Source of the DNA: an uncultured Mollicutes bacterium | GTDB lineage: Bacteria > Bacillota_I > Bacilli_A > Acholeplasmatales > Anaeroplasmataceae | NCBI GenBank assembly: GCA_947174685.1 | Contig: CAMWJY010000021.1 | Coordinates: 1-8,922 of the forward strand | Reading direction: 5' to 3' | DNA: 8,922 bases | In this document: positions 1 through 6,977 of the stretch, piece after piece | Position numbering within the stretch: position 1 is the stretch's first letter | Layout of the letters: every line of letters starts with the position of its first letter | Translations under genes and position numbers: made by a program | Notes under the pieces: generated by a model | Databases searched by the model: none | Told to the model about the DNA's origin: nothing | The model's input: only the letters and a program-made list of their open reading frames with translations

Positions 1-508
1 ATATTTTATCAAAGTAATTTAAAACGAAGCTAGCTAAATCCTTTTGTTTTTTACTAATCATTCCATCTAAAACAATTAAATAACCAAACAATTCATTTTC
101 AATATGAATTTCATAACAGATACAATCTTTATCTATTGTGTAGCTTTTAGTTAAAGTTAATCTATTTAAGGATGAAATCTCTTTTTCTATATAAGAATTA
201 ATTCGTTTTAAAAATTCTGAATCTAATTCCTCGTCATTTATATCTTGATCCAATGTCGAATAAATAACTTTGTTTAGGTCCGTAATAATAAAATCCGTTT
301 GATAGCATTCCTTTAAGGAATCACAAAATGAGGCAACCATTTCTTGATCATGATTTAATGGATGAAACTTAGATAATACAACATTATCCTCTTCTACACT
401 AATATCCACTAAGTCTCCACTATCCATACGAAGTCTTTTACGTACCTCCTTAGGAATTACGATTCTACCAAGTTCATCGATTCTTCTAACGATGCCCATA
501 GTTCTCAT
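1..508 (-). CDS. spoVT: Stage V sporulation protein T (SpoVT), AbrB-family regulator, 3' end cut by window edge
   Basis: Transcription factor of the forespore that in Bacillus tunes sigma-G-dependent genes. The frame is open from the ATG at 508 to the left edge, giving 169 residues against 178 in B. subtilis (from memory), so only the last few residues can be missing. Residues 1-52 form the AbrB-type swapped-hairpin DNA-binding domain: the opening MRTMGIVRRIDELGRIVIP aligns without gaps to the SpoVT start MKATGIVRRIDDLGRVVIP, which also fixes the start codon. The remaining residues correspond to the GAF-like ligand/dimerisation domain and are much more diverged. The ribosome binding site is weak (a GGA about 14 bases upstream). 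It lies 53 bases after the EI-like gene in the same direction with no terminator between them, so read-through is plausible. I found no convincing sigma-F or sigma-G promoter. The identification is firm because of the N-terminal domain; AbrB itself lacks the long C-terminal domain. Confidence 0.93.
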   Translation of the reverse strand, partial: MRTMGIVRRIDELGRIVIPKEVRKRLRMDSGDLVDISVEEDNVVLSKFHPLNHDQEMVASFCDSLKECYQTDFIITDLNKVIYSTLDQDINDEELDSEFLKRINSYIEKEISSLNRLTLTKSYTIDKDCICYEIHIENELFGYLIVLDGMISKKQKDLASFVLNYFDKI

Positions 509-561
509 AAATATCAAATCCATTAGGTAGTATTTACAAAAACCTACAAATTTAAACATTT

Positions 562-2055
562 TTAGAAAAATTCTTTATAAATGTGATTTAAAATCTTAAT
601 TGCTGGGGTGGCAACAGAAAAGCTTGTAATACCCATACGTATAAACTCCTTCAAGGCTGGAGAAATTGCTGCAAGCTCTCCACAAATAGATAAAGTAATC
701 TTATTTTTCTTACAAAAGGTAACTACACGCTTTAATTTAGAAATTAAATCTTTTAAGTATTCTAATTCTGTATTCTGATCATCTCTATGAATATGATAGA
801 TAGAATATACCAAATCATTCGTACCAATGGAAATAAAATCAACATCCTTAAAGCTCTCAATTGAATTTAAAGCTTCTTCTGTTTCTAGCATAATTCCAAA
901 TTCTATAAAAGAACTATCCTTCATTTCCTTTTGAATCTGAAGTACCCACTTCTTTAAAAAATCAAATTCATCTGCAGAATAAATCATCGGAAACATAATC
1001 TTCACTATATTATAAAGATTAGCCTTTATGATAGCTTCTATTTGAGTTTTAAAAACAAGGGGATTATGAATATAATTATCAATCCCCTTTTTAGAAGCAG
1101 TTATATATGATAATTGCTTATCATCGCCAACATCAAAGGTTCTAAAACAAATACTTTTATTTTTCATAGCTTGAACAGCCACGCTATAGATTTCATACTG
1201 TTCTTCTAATGTATAAGGACGATCGCTATTCATAAAGATCATTTCTGTACGATATAAGCCGATTCCATCAAATCCATAGCTTTGAACTCTTTCTAATTCG
1301 CTATTATCCGATATATTGGCTAAAAACTGATATGGACTATGCTCTATAGCTTCAAAGACTTCCATAGATAACTTTTGCGTTATTTCTTGATAATGCTTGA
1401 TTTCTTGGTCCTTTGGAGATGTAATGATTTGTTGTTTTCTCGTATCAAGTATAATCGTTTCTCCTTCTATAGCAGCTATATTGGCAATCATATATGGAAT
1501 ATTAAACTGCCTACAAAGAATTGCCCCATGAGAGCTATAGCCTCCTTTATGTGTAATCACGCCTAAAAGCTGATTCTTATGTTGAATTAAAAAGGAAGGG
1601 TGTAATTCTTCAGCCACCAGGATAAAATCAGTTTTTATATCTAGGCTCTTCTTGCCAATAAGATTTCTTAAGATACGCTCTTTAATATCGGATAGATCCA
1701 AAGCTCTTTCCTTTAAATAGCTACTCGTAGCATCTAATAAAGGCTTCATAATCTCATTTAAAACAATTTCAACACTCTCCGAAGCAGAATGTCCTAAATT
1801 AATTTCTTGGTTAGTTTTTGTAAGTAGTAATGGATCACTTAACAAAAGAATTTGCATAGAGATATATTCTTCATTTTCTTTGCTTATCTTTTTTAAGTTT
1901 TCTAATTCCTTAATAGAATTCTTTATTGCTATTTCAAGCTTTTCTTTTTCCTTCGCAGGGTCTATTTTTACCTGAGTCATAGCTGAATAGCTTAAGATAT
2001 GTACCTTCCCTATAGCTATCCCCTCAGATAATACCATTCCTGAATAACAGCCCAT
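562..2055 (-). CDS. Divergent, shortened PTS enzyme I-like protein (PEP-utilising family)
   Basis: Paralog of phosphoenolpyruvate-protein phosphotransferase (enzyme I, PtsI), which autophosphorylates from PEP and passes phosphate to HPr. The start is taken at ATG 2055: AGGAAG at 2069-2064 sits 8 bases upstream, whereas a GTG at 2064 would lie inside that site. This gives 497 residues, against about 570 for PtsI. An N-terminal helical, HPr-binding-like region (about 30-140) is followed by the phosphohistidine domain with GGYSSHGAI (active His176). The PEP-binding barrel has GIGLYRTE (Arg269), FRTFDVGDDK, IMFPMI, MLETEEA (Glu391), IGTNDL (Asn413, Asp414), Arg424 and ICGELA (Cys458). The NP-x-LG-x-R-x-x-R segment that normally follows GGDK is missing, and so is roughly the last 35 residues. 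It is the third gene of a coupled unit, 5 bases after the phosphoesterase stop. A role as general PTS enzyme I is doubtful; a specialised or PEP-sensing phosphotransferase is possible. Confidence 0.85.
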   Translation of the reverse strand: MGCYSGMVLSEGIAIGKVHILSYSAMTQVKIDPAKEKEKLEIAIKNSIKELENLKKISKENEEYISMQILLLSDPLLLTKTNQEINLGHSASESVEIVLNEIMKPLLDATSSYLKERALDLSDIKERILRNLIGKKSLDIKTDFILVAEELHPSFLIQHKNQLLGVITHKGGYSSHGAILCRQFNIPYMIANIAAIEGETIILDTRKQQIITSPKDQEIKHYQEITQKLSMEVFEAIEHSPYQFLANISDNSELERVQSYGFDGIGLYRTEMIFMNSDRPYTLEEQYEIYSVAVQAMKNKSICFRTFDVGDDKQLSYITASKKGIDNYIHNPLVFKTQIEAIIKANLYNIVKIMFPMIYSADEFDFLKKWVLQIQKEMKDSSFIEFGIMLETEEALNSIESFKDVDFISIGTNDLVYSIYHIHRDDQNTELEYLKDLISKLKRVVTFCKKNKITLSICGELAAISPALKEFIRMGITSFSVATPAIKILNHIYKEFF

Positions 2056-2060
2056 TTTAC

Positions 2061-3386
2061 TCACTTCCTAAATACAATTGCAGGCACTAGCATTTCATCT
2101 GCAGTAATTCCTGCATGATGACTTTTAAACTCAAAGTTTTCTTCTCCTTTATAATTAAAGCAATACTCCTTCTTCGCAACAGCCACATAATCTGCTAAAA
2201 AGTCATAAACCCTAGTATGAGGAATCTCATTTCTTTTACCAAAAAATTCCTGATGCATTGCCTCACTAGATGGCATAATATCATAAGCGTAGCCAAATAG
2301 CTTTTCAAAAAGCTTTGGGAAAATAGCTCTATATTCATCCTTTACTCTAAAGGTAATACATCTAGAATCATTTGAAGGCTTGCGTTTTAACATCTTTAAT
2401 AGCGTTGTACAATTATAAAATTCAATATTTTTTATATTGGTATGTCCGTGATCTGCACTAATAAAAAGTAGTGTATCCTTAGGTAGCTTTTTTGCATACC
2501 AAGATAAATCCTTATCCATATCCTGTAGCTTAGCTATAACCTCATCAGCAAAGGTACCAAATTCATGCATCAAAGAATCTGGTTCTGTAAAATACACATA
2601 CTGGACATTTTGTTTCTTCTTTTTAATAGATCTTAAACTCTGCTTTAAAACACTTTTAAATTTTCTTTTACGCTTTTTAAAATTTGGATTATGTATCGAT
2701 CCATTTACCTTTAAATCAGTATAAAATGGTTCATAGTGTAAAGCCTTATATCCATTAAATCCGGTGGGCTCATCTGTGAAATAATCCTTGCCATTAAATA
2801 AAACAATATTTCTCTTAATCTCTTTAAAATAATTCTGCCATCCTAACCAACCTGTTCTAAGAGGAGATAAACCTGAAATAGTTGCGGTAGTAGATGCTGC
2901 AGTTGTAGAAGGATAAATCGCTGTATTTGTATATAAATGATGCTTTCTTAAAAAAGAATCTGGCTCTAAATTATTTTCTAAAATATTTTCTCCTAATCCA
3001 TCTAATAGCATTACAATCACATTTTTATATCTTTTTTCCTTAAAAATATCTTCCATATGCTCATCTAAAGAATAATGAGCTTTTCCCCCAAACTGTTTGC
3101 GTATAGAGGATATCGTATTTAGAATACAGTGATCATAATTAGGATAAACAATCTTATAATCCTTATCTAACTGTCTTAGTGTATCTTTAATATTTTCATC
3201 TACTACATCTACTGGAATAAAGGAAAGTAAATAGCACTTATCTTCTTTTGTAAGCTCGATACAAAGATGAATAGAATCTGTAATCTGATACTCTTCATTT
3301 AGCATTTGTTCTACTGTGTCAAAATATTCCTTTTGATTCTCAAAATACCAGTATTCATAGTTCTCATGAATCTTTATCTTTTGCAT
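2061..3386 (-). CDS. Alkaline-phosphatase-superfamily phosphoesterase (type I phosphodiesterase/nucleotide pyrophosphatase-like)
   Basis: Probable two-metal phosphomonoesterase or phosphodiesterase of 441 residues; substrate unknown. Metal ligands and nucleophile are visible in the expected order: MLLDGLG (Asp129), AIYPSTTAAS (Thr162 the likely nucleophile), EPDSLMHEFG (Asp270, His274), ISADHGHT (Asp312, His313) and SHHAG (His423/424). The first ~115 residues precede the catalytic fold and match no domain I recognise. A very basic insert at 237-258 has 13 Lys/Arg in 22 residues. There is no signal peptide or membrane segment, so it is probably cytoplasmic, which is unusual for secreted members of this superfamily. 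The ATG at 3386 overlaps the upstream stop as TGATG; a TTG one codon earlier is also possible because GGAGG at 3401-3397 lies 7 bases from the TTG and 10 from the ATG. It sits between a PHP phosphatase and the EI-like gene, suggesting joint action on phosphorylated metabolites (inference). Confidence 0.85.
   Translation of the reverse strand: MQKIKIHENYEYWYFENQKEYFDTVEQMLNEEYQITDSIHLCIELTKEDKCYLLSFIPVDVVDENIKDTLRQLDKDYKIVYPNYDHCILNTISSIRKQFGGKAHYSLDEHMEDIFKEKRYKNVIVMLLDGLGENILENNLEPDSFLRKHHLYTNTAIYPSTTAASTTATISGLSPLRTGWLGWQNYFKEIKRNIVLFNGKDYFTDEPTGFNGYKALHYEPFYTDLKVNGSIHNPNFKKRKRKFKSVLKQSLRSIKKKKQNVQYVYFTEPDSLMHEFGTFADEVIAKLQDMDKDLSWYAKKLPKDTLLFISADHGHTNIKNIEFYNCTTLLKMLKRKPSNDSRCITFRVKDEYRAIFPKLFEKLFGYAYDIMPSSEAMHQEFFGKRNEIPHTRVYDFLADYVAVAKKEYCFNYKGEENFEFKSHHAGITADEMLVPAIVFRK
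2064..2069 (-). promoter_or_regulatory. Ribosome binding site that decides the EI-like start
   Basis: AGGAAG is 8 bases before ATG 2055. The GTG at 2064, which would lengthen the protein by three residues, begins on the last base of this site and therefore cannot use it. Confidence 0.8.
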
Positions 3387-4210
3387 CAATGCTTCACCTC
3401 CATTGTCTCTTGAATCTTCAAGCCTAATTCCTTTGCAAATTCTTCTGCTTGACGAATATAGTCACAAACTAAGCTTTTAGGATCATGGGCATCAGCACCA
3501 ATAATAATTTTTAACTCTGGATATTCCTTAGCAATTTCCCAAAACTCTCTACATGGATATAACCATTCTAAAGAAAATCTAGAATTATTAATTCCATTTG
3601 CATTGAGCTCTAAATAGACATCACACTCAATTGCAGTTTCGATAATTTTTCTAGAAACGTATGCACAATGCTCATCAAATGTTCTTTCCATATGGACATC
3701 CTTATATGCATACATAAATAAATCAGGATGAACAAGTGTATTAAATAGTCCTGTTCTCATTCCGTCTATTGCAGCCTTCATATAGAAATAGATTGTTTCA
3801 TAATCCACTTGAAAATAGCTATTATAGATTTGATCCTTATACTCAAACATATGGATTCCTAAATTTAGATAATCTACTCTCTTTCTTAGGTATCTAGCAA
3901 AAAAATCACTTGTAGAAAAATACTCAATCTCAAAGGCAGAAAGAATCTTAATTTTTCCAGCATACTTTTTCTTTGCTGCCTCTACTTCAGGAAGATACTT
4001 AGTAAGAGCTGTATCTAAAGTCATCGTGTTATAATTTCTTCCAAAGCGTTCAAATTCAGAGCTACTCATAAAGCATGGTAAAAGAGGAGCGTGATCAGAA
4101 ATGCCAAGCTCTGTAAAATTATGCTTAAGTGCAACTTCAATATAATCCTCGGCATGACCTATTGCATGATTGCAATATATCAAATGAGAATGATAATTCG
4201 TATGTATCAT
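3386..4210 (-). CDS. PHP-domain phosphatase, histidinol-phosphatase (HisJ/HisK) type
   Basis: A 274-residue metal-dependent phosphoesterase of the PHP superfamily, the usual length for HisJ/HisK-type histidinol phosphatases, which remove phosphate from L-histidinol phosphate in histidine synthesis. The metal-binding motifs are complete: N-terminal HSH (His7, His9), GISDHAP (His40), FEIEY (Glu94), LGIHMF (His120), LVHPDLF (His161) and GADAHDP (Asp240, His242), on a TIM-like barrel. The ATG at 4210 has a strong AAGGAG 9 bases upstream. It is the first gene of a three-gene unit with its own promoter, and its TGA overlaps the next start. No other his genes are in the window, and its partners are another phosphoesterase and an EI-like protein, so the substrate may be a different phosphate ester. 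The family is clear; the exact substrate is not. Confidence 0.85.
   Translation of the reverse strand: MIHTNYHSHLIYCNHAIGHAEDYIEVALKHNFTELGISDHAPLLPCFMSSSEFERFGRNYNTMTLDTALTKYLPEVEAAKKKYAGKIKILSAFEIEYFSTSDFFARYLRKRVDYLNLGIHMFEYKDQIYNSYFQVDYETIYFYMKAAIDGMRTGLFNTLVHPDLFMYAYKDVHMERTFDEHCAYVSRKIIETAIECDVYLELNANGINNSRFSLEWLYPCREFWEIAKEYPELKIIIGADAHDPKSLVCDYIRQAEEFAKELGLKIQETMEVKH
3397..3401 (-). promoter_or_regulatory. Ribosome binding site of the alkaline-phosphatase-like gene
   Basis: GGAGG lies inside the last codons of the PHP gene, 10 bases before ATG 3386 and 7 before a possible TTG at 3389. With the TGATG stop/start overlap, it indicates coupled but efficient translation. Confidence 0.8.
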
Positions 4211-4219
4211 TGGATTTCA

Positions 4220-4225
4220 CTCCTT
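4220..4225 (-). promoter_or_regulatory. Ribosome binding site of the PHP phosphatase gene
   Basis: AAGGAG lies 9 bases before ATG 4210 and confirms this start for the first gene of the unit. Confidence 0.85.
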
Positions 4226-4237
4226 CTTTTCTAAAAC

Positions 4238-4266
4238 ATTATACCACAGCAGAGGACTTTTTTAAA
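4238..4266 (-). promoter_or_regulatory. Promoter of the PHP - phosphoesterase - EI-like unit
   Basis: A perfect TATAAT at 4243-4238 is preceded by TGG, making an extended -10 (TGGTATAAT). Exactly 17 bases upstream is TTTAAA (4266-4261), matching 4 of 6 -35 positions. It lies 28 bases before the start codon and just downstream of the pth terminator. It has the form of a vegetative sigma-A promoter. Confidence 0.8.
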
Positions 4267-4312
4267 TTCTTTCATCAAGAAATCTTAGACAAAAGCTATA
4301 TAAATTTTTAGT

Positions 4313-4344
4313 AAAAAAAAGGTCATATCAAATCCATATGACCT
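4313..4344 (-). terminator. Intrinsic terminator after pth
   Basis: On the minus strand GGTCATAT pairs with ATATGACC (4343-4336 with 4328-4321, 8 bp perfect) around a 7-base loop, directly followed by eight T residues (4320-4313). An outer A-T pair can add one more. It starts 8 bases after the pth stop and separates the housekeeping block from the PHP/phosphoesterase/EI-like unit. Confidence 0.95.
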
Positions 4345-4351
4345 ATAAAGC

Positions 4352-4918
4352 TTATTTACAAGAATATAATGAGGAGATTTTATTAAAAGGGACTCCTGAA
4401 ATAAAATCTTCTATTGCAGACTTTGCTTTAGTTAAGGCAGGTTCAATTTCTGCAAGCTCATCCTTATTAAATTTTTGTAATACCCAATCGATAACAGGGA
4501 TGACCTCACTTCTGCCAATGCCTATCTTAATTCTTTTGTATTCTTCTGTTCCTAAATGTGCAATGATATTCTTATGACCATTATGTCCACCAGCACTACC
4601 CTCTGCACGTAAGCGTACTCTTCCGTTATGAGAATCTAAGTCATCAGAGATAATTAAAATATCCTCTATGGCAATCTTATAATAGTCTTTGACAGCCTTT
4701 ACACTTTCTCCGGATAAATTCATAAAGGTCATAGGTTTTAATAAGAATGCTTTTGTCCCATTTAAAGTAACACTTGCAAGCATACCTTTAAGCTTTGGCT
4801 CTAAACGAAAGATTGCGTTATGCTCGTTAGCAAAGGTATCTATAGCCATAAAACCAACATTATGTCTTGTTTGTTCATATTGCGCACCAGGATTTCCTAA
4901 TCCCACAATCAGCTTCAT
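4352..4918 (-). CDS. pth: Peptidyl-tRNA hydrolase
   Basis: Essential cytoplasmic enzyme that cleaves the ester bond of peptidyl-tRNAs released early from ribosomes, recycling tRNA. The 188 residues match the bacterial Pth length. Visible family signatures are VGLGNPG near the N-terminus (Asn9), TRHNVGF with catalytic His19, KPMTFMNLSG (Asn67), the SDDLD acid motif (Asp92/93) and GGHNGHKN (Asn113); all expected catalytic and tRNA-contact residues are present. The start ATG overlaps the prs stop as TAATG, and no strong independent ribosome binding site is seen, so it is probably translated by coupling to prs. In B. subtilis prs and pth (spoVC) are also neighbours, but with ctc (L25-like) between them; here ctc is absent. 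A strong intrinsic terminator begins 8 bases after the stop, closing this transcription unit. Confidence 0.97.
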   Translation of the reverse strand: MKLIVGLGNPGAQYEQTRHNVGFMAIDTFANEHNAIFRLEPKLKGMLASVTLNGTKAFLLKPMTFMNLSGESVKAVKDYYKIAIEDILIISDDLDSHNGRVRLRAEGSAGGHNGHKNIIAHLGTEEYKRIKIGIGRSEVIPVIDWVLQKFNKDELAEIEPALTKAKSAIEDFISGVPFNKISSLYSCK

Positions 4919-5901
4919 TATAGTAATTCTCTTTTAGATTTATCATAGGAATAAGTAAATAAACCTGATAATGGTTCATCAGATAATATTCTTAGAATAC
5001 CATGTCCTAACAATGTTCCTACAGATAAAACCTTAATCTTATCAATTTTTCTTTTCTCATCTAAATGAATTGTATTTGTAATAATCATTTCCTCTAAACA
5101 AGAATTCTTGATACGCTCAATTGCACTACCAGAAAGTACGCCATGTGTACAAACCGCATAAACAGATTTCGCTCCAGCTTTTTTCAAAGCCTCAGCACCA
5201 GCAGTAAGAGTACCAGCTGTATCGCACATATCATCTATTAAAATACAATTCTTACCTTCAATATTACCAATGATATTCATAATCTCAGCCTTATTTGGCT
5301 CAGGTCTACGCTTATCAATAATGGCAATTGTTGTATCTAATACCTTAGCCAGCTCACGAGCACGTGTTGTTCCACCATGATCTGGAGATACAACAACCAC
5401 ATCCTCTAGCTTCTTATCAATAAGATAGTTTGCAAGGATAGGTAAACCCATAAAGTTATCCACTGGAATGTTAAAGAAGCCTTGAATTTGGGCAGCATGA
5501 ATATCCATACAAATTACACGGTTTGCTCCTGCAGTTTGTAATAAGTCTGCAACTAGCTTGGCAGTAATTGGCTGACGACTTCTCGTTTTACGATCCTGTC
5601 TACTATACCCATAATACGGAATAACAAGGTTGATTGTTTTTGCAGAAGCACGCTTTAAAGCATCACACATAATCAAAACCTCCATCAAATGATCATTGAC
5701 AGGCTTTGAAGTAGGCTGAATAATAAATACGTGATGTCCTCTTACGGTTTCATTAATCTGTACATTAATCTCACCATCTGCAAAATGCATAATATCACAA
5801 TTAGATAATGGAACACCAATAGAATCTGCAATTTCCTCTGCAAGAGGTCTGTTAGCAGATAAACTAAAAATTTTCACTTTTTTTCCTAATAAGATTGCCA
5901 C
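4918..5901 (-). CDS. prs: Ribose-phosphate pyrophosphokinase (PRPP synthetase)
   Basis: Makes PRPP from ribose 5-phosphate and ATP, feeding purine, pyrimidine, NAD, histidine and tryptophan synthesis. The 327 residues agree closely with class I bacterial Prs (about 317). Motifs in order: FADGEINVQI, VIPYYGYSRQDRK (ATP site, around 94-105), DIHAAQIQGFF (His135), VVSPDHGGTTRAR, the flexible catalytic loop IDKRRPEPN (Lys197, Arg199), and the PRPP loop LIDDMCDTAGTL (Asp223, Asp224, Asp227). The start is GTG at 5901: GGAGG at 5915-5911 lies 9 bases upstream and the sequence then reads into the conserved KIFSLSANRPLAEEIAD region. The C-terminus has about ten extra polar residues compared with B. 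subtilis, some of which sit where the pth translation signal would lie. It has its own extended -10 promoter and is translationally coupled to pth. Confidence 0.98.
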   Translation of the reverse strand: MAILLGKKVKIFSLSANRPLAEEIADSIGVPLSNCDIMHFADGEINVQINETVRGHHVFIIQPTSKPVNDHLMEVLIMCDALKRASAKTINLVIPYYGYSRQDRKTRSRQPITAKLVADLLQTAGANRVICMDIHAAQIQGFFNIPVDNFMGLPILANYLIDKKLEDVVVVSPDHGGTTRARELAKVLDTTIAIIDKRRPEPNKAEIMNIIGNIEGKNCILIDDMCDTAGTLTAGAEALKKAGAKSVYAVCTHGVLSGSAIERIKNSCLEEMIITNTIHLDEKRKIDKIKVLSVGTLLGHGILRILSDEPLSGLFTYSYDKSKRELL

Positions 5902-5910
5902 GAGAAATAT

Positions 5911-5915
5911 CCTCC
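5911..5915 (-). promoter_or_regulatory. Ribosome binding site of prs
   Basis: GGAGG is 9 bases before the GTG start at 5901. It supports that non-ATG start, since no ATG in frame lies nearby. Confidence 0.85.
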
Positions 5916-5935
5916 GATTCTCATTTTCTATAATT

Positions 5936-5944
5936 ATTATAACA
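5936..5944 (-). promoter_or_regulatory. Extended -10 promoter element of prs
   Basis: TGTTATAAT carries a perfect TATAAT (5941-5936) with the TGn extension, 35 bases before the prs GTG. The -35 position at 17-base spacing is only TTTTTA, so recognition would rely on the extended -10. It gives prs-pth their own transcription in the 92-base gap after dus, where no terminator is visible. Confidence 0.7.
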
Positions 5945-5993
5945 TAAGGAAAACTCTTTAAAAATATGAAAGGGTTATCATAATAAAGAATAT

Positions 5994-6977
5994 TTAGATT
6001 CCATTAAAATAATTCTCTAAAATTGTCAAAACCTCTGTAAAAGAAGTTTGCTTATTGCATAAATCTTTAATCTTCGCACTACCAGGTTTCCCCTTTAAAT
6101 ACCACGCAACATGACCACGCATTTCAAGTAATGCTAATCTTTCTCCCTTTAATTCCAATAAAAGCTGATGATGCTTTTTTATTGTTTTAAGGATTTCTTC
6201 ATTGCTTGGCTTATCAATTAGTTTACCCTCATTAAAGTAATTATATAACTCTCTAAAAATAAAAGGATTCCCTAGTGCACCTCTTCCAATTGCAATCGCA
6301 TCTACACCTGTATATTCTAGCATATGCTTCGCAGTAGCAATATCAACAATATCTCCATTCCCTATTACTGGAATAGAAACAGCTTCCTTTACTTTCTTTA
6401 TCCAATCTAAATCAGCCTTGCCTGAATAAAACTGGCTTCTTGTTCTGCCATGTACTGTAATCGCACTGGCTCCTGCTGCCTCTATTTTTTTTGCAACCTC
6501 TACTGCATTTATATTATCAAAATCCCAACCAATACGCATTTTAACTGTAACTGGCTTAGATACACTTTTTACGACATTAGAAACAATCTCATAAACCAAT
6601 TCTGGATTTGTTAATAAAGCAGCTCCTGCATGAGATTTCTTGGCAACCTTATTAACAGGACATCCCATATTGATATCAATAATATCAGCATCACTACAAG
6701 TGTCAATATACTTTGCAGCTTGGACAAGACTCTCTACATCTCCACCAAAGATTTGCATACTGATTGGGTGCTCTACTGGATTTACTTTTGTCATTTTCAA
6801 GGTTCGTTCATTTTGAAAGCCTATAGCTTTATCACTAACCATTTCCGCAACCACTAGGCCACAGCCCATTTCTTTACATAAAATACGAAAGGCTTCATTT
6901 GTTATTCCTGCCATAGGAGCTAAGACCAACCTGTTAGGAATAACAACATCTCTAATCTTCCATTGCATAAATCTCAT
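5994..6977 (-). CDS. dusB: tRNA-dihydrouridine synthase (DusB-like)
   Basis: FMN enzyme that reduces specific uridines in the tRNA D-loop to dihydrouridine. The 327 residues fit the family. Visible signatures of the TIM-barrel flavin domain are LAPMAGITNEAFR (about 19-31), VAEMVSDKA, SMQIFGGD, INMGCPVNKVAKKSHAGAAL with catalytic Cys106, VTVKMRIGWD (Lys146), VHGRTRSQFYSG (175-186), IGNGDI and AIGRGALGNPFIF. The C-terminal helical tRNA-binding domain (about 255-327) follows. The start is either ATG 6977 or ATG 6968; both lie inside the end of maf (26- or 17-base overlap) and neither has a strong ribosome binding site, so translation is probably coupled to maf. In B. subtilis dusB (yacF) lies in the same broad chromosomal neighbourhood as prs, pth and spoIIE. 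DusB rather than another Dus subtype is inferred from the motif set and context. Confidence 0.93.
   Translation of the reverse strand: MRFMQWKIRDVVIPNRLVLAPMAGITNEAFRILCKEMGCGLVVAEMVSDKAIGFQNERTLKMTKVNPVEHPISMQIFGGDVESLVQAAKYIDTCSDADIIDINMGCPVNKVAKKSHAGAALLTNPELVYEIVSNVVKSVSKPVTVKMRIGWDFDNINAVEVAKKIEAAGASAITVHGRTRSQFYSGKADLDWIKKVKEAVSIPVIGNGDIVDIATAKHMLEYTGVDAIAIGRGALGNPFIFRELYNYFNEGKLIDKPSNEEILKTIKKHHQLLLELKGERLALLEMRGHVAWYLKGKPGSAKIKDLCNKQTSFTEVLTILENYFNGI

Noticed and set aside
557..570. ATTTTT/AAAAAT dyad after the EI-like stop
   Set aside because: Made only of A-T pairs with almost no loop and no T-run after a GC stem; not a credible terminator.
1375..1566. 63-codon open frame on the plus strand
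   Set aside because: Antisense to the phosphohistidine domain of the EI-like gene.
4129..4311. 60-codon open frame on the plus strand
   Set aside because: It lies opposite the PHP gene start, its promoter and the terminator T-run, with no ribosome binding site or family resemblance.
4338..4577. 79-codon open frame on the plus strand
   Set aside because: Antisense to the conserved pth gene; a shadow of its codon pattern.
4689..4937. 82-codon open frame on the plus strand
   Set aside because: Antisense to pth and the end of prs, with no independent translation signals.
5902..5922. GAGAA/TTCTC inverted repeat flanking the prs ribosome binding site
   Set aside because: Only 5 pairs with an 11-base loop, and the ribosome binding site would be exposed in the loop; too weak to call a regulatory hairpin.
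6630..6857. 75-codon open frame on the plus strand
   Set aside because: Antisense to the catalytic part of the dus gene.
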